From NCBI GenBank assembly GCA_944389835.1, contig CALXNU010000015.1, positions 1-38,015 on the forward strand: a stretch of DNA of 38,015 bases, written 5' to 3'. The position numbers were made by a program, and so were the translations under genes. The notes beneath the pieces are model-generated. The model searched no databases, was not told the DNA's origin, and saw only the letters and a program-made list of their open reading frames with translations. Shown here piece by piece: positions 24,076 through 32,425 of the stretch. The stretch comes from an uncultured Succinivibrionaceae bacterium. Lineage in GTDB: Bacteria; Pseudomonadota; Gammaproteobacteria; Enterobacterales; Succinivibrionaceae. The number at the start of each line of letters is the position of its first letter. Position 1 is the first letter of the stretch.

Positions 24076-25059
24076 TTAACTTATTCTTTTTACCGCATTG
24101 TGCGCAATTTCAATTAAGCCATCTTTAAAGGGACTTGAAGGGAAAATATTTAAAGCATCAATGGCCTGGCTTACACAAGAGAGTGCTTCAGACTGACAAG
24201 TCTCTAAAGCACGACATTGATAAATTGCCTCTTTAACTTTTAAAAAGTCACGTTTTTCAAGAGCTTCATTTAAGCTTTTAAGTTCATCACCCTTAAGACT
24301 TAAAAGCGCAATAATCACAGGTAAAGTGACTCTGCCGTCGATTAAATCTTCACCGACCTTTTTGCCAAGAGTGCTAGTATCTGAGGAGTAATCAAGCATA
24401 TCATCGGCAATTTGAAAAGCATTACCCACTTCTCTGCCATAGGTTGCAAGGGCACGTTGTACACTCTCATCTGCCTCTTTATATGCTGCAAAGGAGGTGG
24501 CAGAGAGCTCAAAGAGTGCACCTGTTTTACAGTAAATAGTTTGCAGGTAATCTTGAGTGCTTAAGGAGAAGTCGCCTTGTCTTTCTAATTGATTAATCTC
24601 GCCTGTAACTAAAGTTGCAATAGTTTTTGAGATTAACTCAATAGAGCGCATGGAACCTAAATCTTTTAAAATGGCAAAACAGCGCGTAAAAAGATAGTCA
24701 CCTGCAAGGACGGCCACATGATTGCCATAAATGGTATTAAGAGTGTCTTGACCTCGTCTTTTAGGACTGTTATCAATGACATCATCATGAATTAAGGTGG
24801 CAGTATGTAAAAGCTCTACGGTAGCTGCAAGGTGGCAACAAGTATTAGTGTCTTCTTTATTTTCACCAAGATTAGTCAAAAGACCTGCAGTTAAAATTAG
24901 AACTGTAGGACGGATTCTTTTACCGCCCGCGCTTACAATACTTTGGCACATGGCATTAACTTGTGCCTCAAAATCCCCACCGGTAAGAGTGCCCTCTAAA
25001 AGTTTTTCAACTTCATTAAGATAGGGACTTACTAATGCCTTTAAATTTGTGCTACTCAT
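24076..25059 (-). CDS. ispB: Octaprenyl diphosphate synthase IspB
   Basis: IspB extends farnesyl diphosphate with isopentenyl diphosphate to the side chain of quinones. Both aspartate-rich motifs are present: HDDVIDNSPKRRG (91-103, first) and QIADDMLDYSSD (second), with GGKRIRP (45-51) for diphosphate binding. I chose ATG 25059 (327 residues); a TTG 12 bases upstream is in frame but adds nothing conserved. It is divergent from rplU, the arrangement found in E. coli. Confidence 0.95.
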   Translation of the reverse strand: MSSTNLKALVSPYLNEVEKLLEGTLTGGDFEAQVNAMCQSIVSAGGKRIRPTVLILTAGLLTNLGENKEDTNTCCHLAATVELLHTATLIHDDVIDNSPKRRGQDTLNTIYGNHVAVLAGDYLFTRCFAILKDLGSMRSIELISKTIATLVTGEINQLERQGDFSLSTQDYLQTIYCKTGALFELSATSFAAYKEADESVQRALATYGREVGNAFQIADDMLDYSSDTSTLGKKVGEDLIDGRVTLPVIIALLSLKGDELKSLNEALEKRDFLKVKEAIYQCRALETCQSEALSCVSQAIDALNIFPSSPFKDGLIEIAHNAVKRIS

Positions 25060-25340
25060 AGAGAAAATCAAAATCCAAGTGATAATTTTTATTAATTTTA
25101 GCGCATTTGTTTATATTTTGTCTAAAAAGAAGCACCTAAGATCTTAAGTTTACAAGAAAATTATATCTAGATAGAAAATAAAAGAGCAAGTTTGAGACAA
25201 TTGAGGTTAAAACCTTTAATGAAGGCAATATTTTTATTAAAAAGCTTTGCTTTTTAAAAAGATCTTAAAGCTTGTAAAGTGACTTGGTGAATTTTCGGAC
25301 AAAATATTTTACTCGAACTTGAGTTTTAGCTTAATTTCTT
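25060..25340. other. AT-rich intergenic stretch between ispB and the rplU promoter
   Basis: No gene is visible. It holds a perfect 9-base inverted repeat TTAAAAAGC / GCTTTTTAA (25237-25245 and 25249-25257) and a small one, AGGTT-AA-AACCT (25204-25215). The stretch is long and AT-rich, as in upstream activating regions (UP elements, nucleoid-protein sites) of ribosomal protein promoters; that role is inference. Confidence 0.45.
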
Positions 25341-25369
25341 TTGACAAAATTGCAATCTTGCTTTAAAAT
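25341..25369 (+). promoter_or_regulatory. Strong promoter of rplU-rpmA
   Basis: A perfect -35 TTGACA (25341-25346) and -10 TAAAAT (25364-25369) are spaced by the optimal 17 bases. The next bases, GCGCGCGG, form a GC-rich discriminator, the type seen at promoters under stringent control. The predicted start is near 25376, giving a leader of about 220 nt. Confidence 0.85.
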
Positions 25370-25418
25370 GCGCGCGGTTTTGAAATTGTCCTGAGACTTA
25401 ATCAAGGACAGGAAATAG

Positions 25419-25502
25419 ATGGCAACACCCCAGGGTGGGGGCGGCACGGCGAGAAGCCTGTTGAATTCGCAGCTACTTGCATCCAATCGAGAATATCTGT
25501 AG
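25419..25502 (+). CDS. Possible 27-residue leader peptide upstream of rplU
   Basis: An ATG at 25419 with AGGA and GGAAA sites just upstream opens a 27-codon frame that begins MATPQGGGG and ends SNREYL before a TAG. It lies wholly inside the rplU leader RNA, after a 6-base-pair hairpin (25387-25410) that covers part of its ribosome site. The four consecutive glycine codons are notable. It may be a regulatory leader peptide or simply a chance frame in a GC-richer structured RNA. No homologue is known to me. Confidence 0.35.
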   Translation: MATPQGGGGTARSLLNSQLLASNREYL

Positions 25503-25514
25503 AATATTTGCCCA

Positions 25515-25595
25515 CTATCGCCCATATTGGGTAGTTTGCATTGATTGTAAATGCGGGAGCAAGAAACTCCTGCAAGCATCGGAGTTTTGAGCCAT
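25515..25595 (+). promoter_or_regulatory. Structured rplU leader with alternative pairings at the ribosome-binding site
   Basis: Hairpin C pairs TGCGGGAG (25552-25559) with CTCCTGCA (25567-25574). The CTCC within it (25567-25570) can instead pair with GGAG at 25581-25584, the Shine-Dalgarno of rplU. A third pairing, GCATT (25538-25542) with AATGC (25550-25554), competes with hairpin C. A further small stem lies at 25515-25534. These mutually exclusive pairings form a possible translational switch, suitable for feedback by L21 or another r-protein. The pairings are visible; the function is inferred. Confidence 0.5.
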
Positions 25596-25910
25596 ATGTA
25601 CGCAGTGATTTTTTGCGGCGGCAAGCAGCATAAGGTAAGAGAAGGCGATCGCATTAGCGTTGATCTTCTTGACGCCAATGTTGGTAGCACAATTGAACTA
25701 GACAAGGTATTATTATTATCCGACGGCACCAATATTAAAGTTGGAGCTCCATATCTTGAGGGTGCAAAGGTAAGCGCCAATGTCATCGGTCAACACGGTG
25801 GTGAGAAGATCAAGATCGTTAAGTTCCGTCGTCGTAAGCATCATCAGAAGGTGACTGGCCATCGTCAGTGGTTCACCGATCTGGAAATTACCGGCATTGC
25901 TGGTTTATAG
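25596..25910 (+). CDS. rplU: 50S ribosomal protein L21
   Basis: L21 binds 23S rRNA in the large subunit. The 104-residue sequence from [14 protein letters not shown] to ITGIAGL matches the family over its full length, including the basic [15 protein letters not shown] stretch near the C-terminus. The ATG at 25596 is used because MYAVI is the conserved start; a longer frame back to 25551 runs into leader RNA. GGAG lies 11 bases upstream. Codon use is GC-richer than the neighbours, as in highly expressed genes. rpmA follows after 11 bases. Confidence 0.97.
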   Translation: MYAVIFCGGKQHKVREGDRISVDLLDANVGSTIELDKVLLLSDGTNIKVGAPYLEGAKVSANVIGQHGGEKIKIVKFRRRKHHQKVTGHRQWFTDLEITGIAGL

Positions 25911-25921
25911 GAGTCGAATAA

Positions 25922-26188
25922 ATGGCACATAAAAAAGCCGGCGGTTCCGTTCGTAACGGCCGCGATTCTCAGGCTCAGCGTCTTGGTGTTAAGCGCTATG
26001 CCGGTGAGACTGTAAGCGCAGGTAGCATTATTGTTCGTCAGCGTGGTACTCATTTCCACCCTGGTGCCAATGTTGGTATCGGCCGCGATGATACTCTTTT
26101 TGCAAAGAAGGAAGGCAAGGTTGCTTTCGTAACTCGTGGTCCTAAGGGCCGCAAGTTCGTCGAGATTGTAACCGACGTAGTCGCCTAA
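25922..26188 (+). CDS. rpmA: 50S ribosomal protein L27
   Basis: L27 lies near the peptidyl transferase centre. The 88-residue protein has the conserved N-terminal [17 protein letters not shown] and [17 protein letters not shown] and GRDDTLFA blocks. There is no N-terminal extension of the cleaved Firmicutes type. GGAG lies upstream of the ATG. Cotranscribed with rplU. Confidence 0.98.
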   Translation: MAHKKAGGSVRNGRDSQAQRLGVKRYAGETVSAGSIIVRQRGTHFHPGANVGIGRDDTLFAKKEGKVAFVTRGPKGRKFVEIVTDVVA

Positions 26189-26200
26189 TCTTTCTTTACG

Positions 26201-26218
26201 GGCTCCGTTTACGGAGCC
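26201..26218 (+). terminator. Hairpin after rpmA (weak terminator or attenuator)
   Basis: GGCTCCG and CGGAGCC form a 7-base-pair GC-rich stem with a four-base loop, followed by a pyrimidine-rich but not T-only stretch. It probably reduces read-through from the ribosomal genes into obgE. Confidence 0.6.
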
Positions 26219-26305
26219 TGTTCCTTATCTCCTCTCTTTTATTTCTTCAATTTTCTAGTTCTAAATTTAAGGCTTAAACTATCAGGTTTAGACCGGAGGT
26301 CCTAA

Positions 26306-27454
<1,149 letters not shown>

Positions 27455-27461
27455 ATAAGCG

Positions 27462-27944
27462 ATGCAGTTATCTTTAATTGTGGCTCAAAATGCCAAGCGC
27501 GTGATTGGAAAAGACGGTCAAATACCTTGGCATGTAAGTGAAGATTTAAAGCATTTTAAAACTCTTACCTTAAACCATAGCGTCATTATGGGTAAGAGGA
27601 CCTTTTTATCTATAGGAAAGCCATTACCTCAAAGACGCAATATTGTGGTAAGTTCAACTTTAGATCCCAAAGAGGGGATCTTAGTTTGCAAAAGCTTAGA
27701 GGAAGCTTTAGCTCTTTGCTGTAACGAAGCTGAAGTCTTTGTGATAGGTGGGGCAAGACTTTATGCAGAAAGCTTAAATTTAGCGCAAACTTTATATCTT
27801 ACCGAGGTTGAAAAAGATTGTGAGGGAGATACTTATTTTCCTGAATTTAAGCATTTAGGCTTTAAAGAAGTAGAACGCTCCCCGCGTTATTTAAGTGACA
27901 AGGAGCAAATCTATTATAGTTTTGTAACCTATCAAAGAGCTTAA
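27462..27944 (+). CDS. folA: Dihydrofolate reductase
   Basis: FolA reduces dihydrofolate with NADPH and is the target of trimethoprim. The 160-residue protein has SLIVAQNAKRVIGKDGQIPWHVSEDLKHFK with catalytic Asp28, the NADPH segment HSVIMGKRTFLSIG, NIVVSS and FVIGGARLY. It starts eight bases after obgE and probably shares its transcript. Its 3' end overlaps the convergent apaH stop by four bases; E. coli has the same folA/apaH convergence. Confidence 0.96.
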   Translation: MQLSLIVAQNAKRVIGKDGQIPWHVSEDLKHFKTLTLNHSVIMGKRTFLSIGKPLPQRRNIVVSSTLDPKEGILVCKSLEEALALCCNEAEVFVIGGARLYAESLNLAQTLYLTEVEKDCEGDTYFPEFKHLGFKEVERSPRYLSDKEQIYYSFVTYQRA

Positions 27945-28804
27945 ATTTTAGCGCTTTGACTTTTAATTTGGGTGTAGCCTGTAGATTTTACTGAGTACAT
28001 TTTATCAGTATCAAAACACCAGGCACTTAATCTATCGCCCCACACGCAACCTGTATCTAAGGCTTTAAAGTAGGGGCGAGCACATTCTGCACCAAGGGCA
28101 GCCCAATGGCCAAAGACTAAAGTGTAACGTTTCTTTTTTGAGGTTGCAGGATCGCCAAGTGAGAACCAAGGGTAAAGTCCATCTTTTTTAACTAAAGCTG
28201 GGCTTATGGCTGTATTTTTAAAATCAAGTCTGCCTGAGCGATAACATAATCTCATCCTCGTGAAGGCATTTAAAGCAAAGCGCCATCTTTTAAGACCTTC
28301 TAAGTTATCATCCCAAATTGAGGGCTCATCATTGTACATATTGCTTAGAAGAATTCGCGATTGAATTGGATCTTTTAGGACTTTAGAGGTTTCTTTAGCA
28401 ACTTTTTTGGCAGTAGATAATTCCCACAGTGGGTAAATGCCAGCATGAACTACTACTAATTGTTTTTCTTTGTGTTTGTAAAGTAAAGGCAGATTAGTAA
28501 GGTAGTTTACAATTTTCTCGAATAAAGGAGATCTTAAAATTACCTCAAGATTATCTTTAGGGCGAGGGGTGACAATATGTTTGGCAACGGCTAAAAAGTT
28601 TAAATCATGATTGCCTAAAACTGAGTTTACACATTTACCAAGGCCCATAATCTCTTTCATGGTTTCAACCGGTAATGGGCCGCGGCCAATTAGATCGCCA
28701 GTTAAAATTAGTTCATCTTTTTTATCGTCAAATTTGATGAGCTCAAGTAATTTCATAAACTCGTTGTAACAAGCATGAATATCGCCGATGCAGTATGTAG
28801 CCAT
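27941..28804 (-). CDS. apaH: Symmetrical bis(5'-nucleosyl)-tetraphosphatase ApaH
   Basis: ApaH hydrolyses Ap4A to two ADP and can remove Np4 caps from RNA. The phosphoesterase motifs are ATYCIGDIHACYNEF (motif I), LILTGDLIGRGPLPVE (II), VLGNHDLNFLAVA (III), VVHAGIYP and FGHWAALG. Motif I reads GDIHA instead of the usual GDxHG. Length 287 is close to E. coli (280). No strong Shine-Dalgarno precedes the ATG; GAGG is 12 bases upstream. It is divergent from dnaG and convergent with folA. Confidence 0.94.
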   Translation of the reverse strand: MATYCIGDIHACYNEFMKLLELIKFDDKKDELILTGDLIGRGPLPVETMKEIMGLGKCVNSVLGNHDLNFLAVAKHIVTPRPKDNLEVILRSPLFEKIVNYLTNLPLLYKHKEKQLVVVHAGIYPLWELSTAKKVAKETSKVLKDPIQSRILLSNMYNDEPSIWDDNLEGLKRWRFALNAFTRMRLCYRSGRLDFKNTAISPALVKKDGLYPWFSLGDPATSKKKRYTLVFGHWAALGAECARPYFKALDTGCVWGDRLSAWCFDTDKMYSVKSTGYTQIKSQSAKI

Positions 28805-28872
28805 AAGAATGTCAAACCTCGTTAAATCAATGATAGAATCTTACCACATAAGAAGATAAGGAAAAGAGAGAA

Positions 28873-30705
28873 ATGCCACGGATCTCAAAAGACTTTATAG
28901 TAAATCGTTTAATTCCAGCAGTAAAAATTGATGCTTTTTTATCTACTTATTTGACTTTAAAAAGAAGTGGCAATGGTTTAATGTGCTGTTGTCCTTTTCA
29001 TAATGAAAAAACCCCTTCTTTTTATGTCACACCATCACGTGGAACTTATCACTGTTTTGGTTGTGGCGCTCATGGTAATGCTATAAATTTCTTAATAAAT
29101 TATAAGAACTTAACTTTTATTGAAGCGGTAGAAGAGTTAGCTGAATATGCAGGTCTTGAGGTTGAATATGAGGCAGGCGGGGCTTTTTATGATCAAGACC
29201 GTTATGCACGGTTTTACGATCTGATGGATCGTTGTGCGGCTTATTATATTAAGCACTTAAGTCAATCAAAAATCGCTCAGGATTATTGGTATCAAAAAAG
29301 ACAATTAACGCGGGATATCGTGCTGAAAGCGCGTTTAGGCTATGCCCCTGATGCGTGGGATGATTTAAGGGTCAATGTGGCACGTAATGAAGAGGAAGTA
29401 AAAGCACTTATTGAGCTTGGCATGATAAATCAAAGGGATAATGGCACGACTTTTTCGATGTTTAGAAATAGAGTCATGATCCCAATTGTCAATCTTAAAG
29501 GCAAGGTGATAAGTTTTGGCGGGCGCTGTTTGGGGGATGAAAAACCTAAATATTTAAACACTAAAGAAACCCCGATTTTTAAAAAGCGTAATGAATTATT
29601 TGGCCTTTATGAGTGCTTACAGGAAACTAAAAATCGTCCTTCACAATTGGTGATTGTTGAAGGCTATATGGATGTTATAGCGCTAAGACAAGCTGGGATC
29701 GGTTATGCTGTAGCCTCTTTGGGTACGTCAACTACCGCAGATCATTTCAAATTAATGTTTCGTTATACTAAAAAAGTTTTTTGTTGTTATGACGGTGATG
29801 CGGCAGGACAAAATGCAGCCTGGAGAGCTCTTGAAAATTTAGCGCAGATCTTAGAGGCCGACAAGGAGGTGCGTTTTGCTTTCCTCCCCCAAGAGCATGA
29901 TCCTGACTCCTTAGTGCGTGAGCAAGGAGCTGGGGGTTTTACTAGGTTTTTAGATGAAGCTCTTTCCTTCCCGGACTTTTTAGTAAATCATCTTGCACAA
30001 AATTATGATTTAGCAGATGGCGGAGATCGGGCACGCTTTTTATCTGCGGTGTTGCCGATTATAAAAGATGTTAATTCTTTGCCTTTAAGAAATGTCTGCG
30101 CTGAGACTTTAGCTAAAAAGCTTGCTATGGATATAACTCGCATTAATGAGATGCTAGATGCAACACAAGCTAAAAGTGAGGCTTTTGAAAGTGCAACTGT
30201 TCAAGAAAAAGAACGCTCTTTCCAACTTGAAAGCGCCAGGCTTTTAAATACCCCGATGCGTCGTCTTATTGCTTTTTTACTCCAACAACCCACGGTAGTT
30301 GGCTTAATGTATGACAAATTACAATTGGAAAATTTAATTGAGCTTTTAAAGGATTTAGGTGCTAAGGGTGTAGAGGAACTTAAATTTATTTTAAATTTAG
30401 TTAAAAATCATCAAGATATAATTTCAGCGCAGATTATTGAAGAAGTTAGAGATACTAAATATGAAAAAATTTTTAATTTGTTAATTAATGCTTCCTTTAT
30501 TCCACGAAAAGAAAATGGTGATGAGCTAAGTATTGAAGATCGCGCAGAGTATTTAAGTAAGATTATCGCAGAATGTATTTTTTCGGCACTTCAATATCAA
30601 AAAGAGCTTTTAGCCCTTAAAGGCAATAGTATCACTCGTGAGGAATTTGATGCGGCCCAACAAATTACAAAGCTTTTAGCGCAACGTTTCGATTTTAAGG
30701 CTTGA
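28873..30705 (+). CDS. dnaG: DNA primase DnaG
   Basis: DnaG makes RNA primers at the replication fork. The zinc-binding domain has ligands Cys40, His43, Cys61 and Cys64 (CPFH ... YHCFGC). The RNA polymerase domain follows with FRNRVMIPI, GGRCLG and the Toprim motifs VEGYMDVIAL and CCYDGDAAGQ. The C-terminal DnaB-binding helical region is about 440-610. Length 610 is slightly above E. coli (581). In E. coli it lies between rpsU and rpoD; here apaH is upstream and a tRNA follows, so the macromolecular synthesis operon is broken up. Confidence 0.96.
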   Translation: MPRISKDFIVNRLIPAVKIDAFLSTYLTLKRSGNGLMCCCPFHNEKTPSFYVTPSRGTYHCFGCGAHGNAINFLINYKNLTFIEAVEELAEYAGLEVEYEAGGAFYDQDRYARFYDLMDRCAAYYIKHLSQSKIAQDYWYQKRQLTRDIVLKARLGYAPDAWDDLRVNVARNEEEVKALIELGMINQRDNGTTFSMFRNRVMIPIVNLKGKVISFGGRCLGDEKPKYLNTKETPIFKKRNELFGLYECLQETKNRPSQLVIVEGYMDVIALRQAGIGYAVASLGTSTTADHFKLMFRYTKKVFCCYDGDAAGQNAAWRALENLAQILEADKEVRFAFLPQEHDPDSLVREQGAGGFTRFLDEALSFPDFLVNHLAQNYDLADGGDRARFLSAVLPIIKDVNSLPLRNVCAETLAKKLAMDITRINEMLDATQAKSEAFESATVQEKERSFQLESARLLNTPMRRLIAFLLQQPTVVGLMYDKLQLENLIELLKDLGAKGVEELKFILNLVKNHQDIISAQIIEEVRDTKYEKIFNLLINASFIPRKENGDELSIEDRAEYLSKIIAECIFSALQYQKELLALKGNSITREEFDAAQQITKLLAQRFDFKA

Positions 30706-30731
30706 TTGTTGATAGCTTTTGCTCGTATAAT
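30702..30731 (+). promoter_or_regulatory. Promoter of tRNA-Ile2
   Basis: TTGATT (30702-30707) and a perfect TATAAT (30726-30731) are spaced by 18 bases, followed by the GC-rich discriminator GGCGCGCG, typical of stable-RNA promoters. The -35 overlaps the end of dnaG. Confidence 0.75.
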
Positions 30732-30743
30732 ATGGCGCGCGAT

Positions 30744-30820
30744 GGCCCATTAGCTCAGCCGGTTAGAGCAAACGACTCATAATCGTTGGGTCCCCAGTTC
30801 GAGCCTGGGATGGGCCACCA
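30744..30820 (+). tRNA. tRNA-Ile2 (CAU anticodon, lysidine type)
   Basis: A complete 77-nt cloverleaf with encoded CCA: acceptor GGCCCAT / ATGGGCC, D arm GCTCAG, anticodon stem AACGA/TCGTT with loop CTCATAA, and T arm CCCAG-TTCGAGC-CTGGG. The anticodon CAT could be Met, but C4-G69 and C5-G68 pairs and the GACTCATAATCG arm resemble E. coli ileX, the substrate of TilS. In E. coli ileX lies just beyond dnaG-rpoD, so the position after dnaG supports Ile2. Initiator tRNA is excluded by the paired first base. Confidence 0.88.
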
Positions 30821-30894
30821 CCTCTCTTAAATAAATCCCTTCGACCTAAAAAATCCTTCTCAGAAAGAGAAAGCTTAAAATCTTTTATTTAACT

Positions 30895-31386
30895 TTAGTA
30901 AAGTGGGCAATCTGATGGACTGTCGGCAGTTGCTGTGCGATATCTTGTGCCATCGTAAACTTGTAATTGTGTAGAGCCATCTTGATTAATGAGTCTTACT
31001 TTGGCATTTACTTTAAACAAGCAAGAGTATGGCTGATCGATTAAGACTAAACCATTTGAAGTATTTACGGTCAAACGCATACCAGTGCCTTGATCTGCCG
31101 CCATGGCACCCACGCCACCTGCTACAGCACCAATACCTGCACCAATTAAAGTGCCTTTAGTATCTCCACCTATAAGCTGACCTGCAGCTGCACCTACTAT
31201 GGCACCTAAAGCTGCATGTTTTTTAGTATCGTAGCTATTTTTTTGTAATTCAATTTGCTCGATGTCTTTAATTACGCCTTCTGTAAAGTAACTAATTTGT
31301 CCTGAAGTACCAGTAGGATTGGCACAACCTGATATAACTAATGCCACTGAAATGGCTAAAGCTCCGCCTAGTGCTAACTTGGACAT
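30895..31386 (-). CDS. Glycine-zipper outer-membrane lipoprotein
   Basis: The 163-residue protein begins with a lipoprotein signal whose lipobox is VISGC (Cys21). Residues about 55-100 are a glycine-zipper segment (ALGAIVGAAAGQLIGG, then LIGAGIGAVAGGVGAMAA), as in SlyB, Pcp and the rickettsial 17-kDa antigen. A small C-terminal domain with two cysteines follows. It is probably an outer-membrane lipoprotein with a structural or stress role; the exact orthologue is uncertain. AAGGAG lies upstream of the ATG, directly after a hairpin and T-run that could end transcripts from the M48 gene upstream. Confidence 0.88.
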   Translation of the reverse strand: MSKLALGGALAISVALVISGCANPTGTSGQISYFTEGVIKDIEQIELQKNSYDTKKHAALGAIVGAAAGQLIGGDTKGTLIGAGIGAVAGGVGAMAADQGTGMRLTVNTSNGLVLIDQPYSCLFKVNAKVRLINQDGSTQLQVYDGTRYRTATADSPSDCPLY

Positions 31387-31395
31387 ATGTTCTCC

Positions 31396-31436
31396 TTAAA
31401 AATAAAAGTCTAAGTAAGAGATCTTAGCTTAGACTT
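31396..31436 (-). terminator. Intercistronic terminator/attenuator between the M48 and lipoprotein genes
   Basis: On the minus strand AAGTCTAAG and CTTAGACTT (31428-31436 and 31406-31414) form a perfect 9-base-pair stem, extended by TAAG/CTTA inside, and are followed by TTTTATTTTT. The T-run ends directly at the AAGGAG of the downstream lipoprotein gene. So it either cuts off transcripts of the protease gene or acts as an attenuator. Confidence 0.8.
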
Positions 31437-31455
31437 CGTAATTTAAAAAAGGTTT

Positions 31456-32250
31456 CTAACCCTGTACTTTTCCGAAAGTTTTTAAATCTTGAGCCATCTT
31501 TTCTAAGTTGGCAATACGATCGGATGAAGAGGGGTGCGTGCTTAAAATTTCCATAGGCTCATTGGCGTTTAATTGTTGCATCTTACGCCATACATTAGCC
31601 CCGGCATCTACGTCATAGCCTGCTTTATAGATAAGCTCAAGTCCCACCGCGTCAGCCTCTGCCTCATGCTCACGTGAGAAAGGAAGCATTAAACCGACAT
31701 CAGCTAAAATTCCGCCTAAGCTTACTGCCGTATTACTTGCGCCAAAAATCGAGGCAATTTGCATCGCACCTTGTTTAAGCATAGCCTGACTTGCTTGTTC
31801 TCTGGTGTGCTCTTTTAAAGCGTGAGCCATTTCATGACCAATCACTACTGCAAGCTCATCATCGGTTAAATTTAAGGATTCGATAATGCCGGTATAAACG
31901 GCAATCTTGCCACCTGCCATACACCAAGCATTTACTGTATCTTCAGTTAATACATTAACTTCCCAATCCCAATTGGCACAATCTGCTCTAAATTCAGGAG
32001 CAACTTTAATTAGTTTTTTAGCAATATTATTTACTCTTTGGTATTGTTTTTTATTAACGTTTAAAACTCCACGGTTTTTAGCATCGGTTAAAACTTCAGT
32101 ATAGGCTTTGTCAGCTTGGGCATTGACCTCAGCTTCAGACACTAGCATAAGCTGTGAGCGATTTCCGCTAAGCCCTCCTGAAGTGGTTTGTGCACATCCT
32201 CCTAAAAGCAAGGTGGAGACAAGAAATGTTGCAAGAATGGTCTTTTTCAT
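31456..32250 (-). CDS. M48 family metalloprotease lipoprotein (LoiP/YcaL-like)
   Basis: The 264-residue protein has a lipoprotein signal with lipobox LLGGC (Cys19) and an M48 peptidase domain with the zinc motif HEMAH (139-143) and the third-ligand segment EHEAEADAVGLEL. Size and layout fit periplasm-facing M48 lipoproteins such as E. coli LoiP and YcaL, which take part in outer-membrane quality control. Unlike BepA it lacks a TPR domain. I used ATG 32250, because AAGGAG precedes it; a frame that starts 42 bases upstream has no such site. It is divergent from rlmD. Confidence 0.92.
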   Translation of the reverse strand: MKKTILATFLVSTLLLGGCAQTTSGGLSGNRSQLMLVSEAEVNAQADKAYTEVLTDAKNRGVLNVNKKQYQRVNNIAKKLIKVAPEFRADCANWDWEVNVLTEDTVNAWCMAGGKIAVYTGIIESLNLTDDELAVVIGHEMAHALKEHTREQASQAMLKQGAMQIASIFGASNTAVSLGGILADVGLMLPFSREHEAEADAVGLELIYKAGYDVDAGANVWRKMQQLNANEPMEILSTHPSSSDRIANLEKMAQDLKTFGKVQG

Positions 32251-32425
32251 ATTATTGCTCCTTCTGTTCTTAAGGTTTATTAATAATGACAAAATAATAA
32301 ATGTAAGTAAAGCTTAAATGTTATTTAAGCAAATTTTGTTATAAACTTTGTACTAAGTATGTTGCGTTAGACATTTTAATTAAAGCACCAAAGAATTTGC
32401 TAGCTAAACCTTAAGAGGAATGATT

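Noticed and set aside
25331..25786. A 151-codon open frame antisense to the rplU leader and start
   Set aside because: It lies opposite a strong promoter, a structured leader and the conserved L21 start, has low-complexity composition and no ribosome site. It is a shadow frame.
30744..30820. Reading the CAT-anticodon tRNA as initiator or elongator tRNA-Met
   Set aside because: The first acceptor pair is formed, so it is not initiator. The C4-G69 and C5-G68 pairs and the place after dnaG favour Ile2 over elongator Met.
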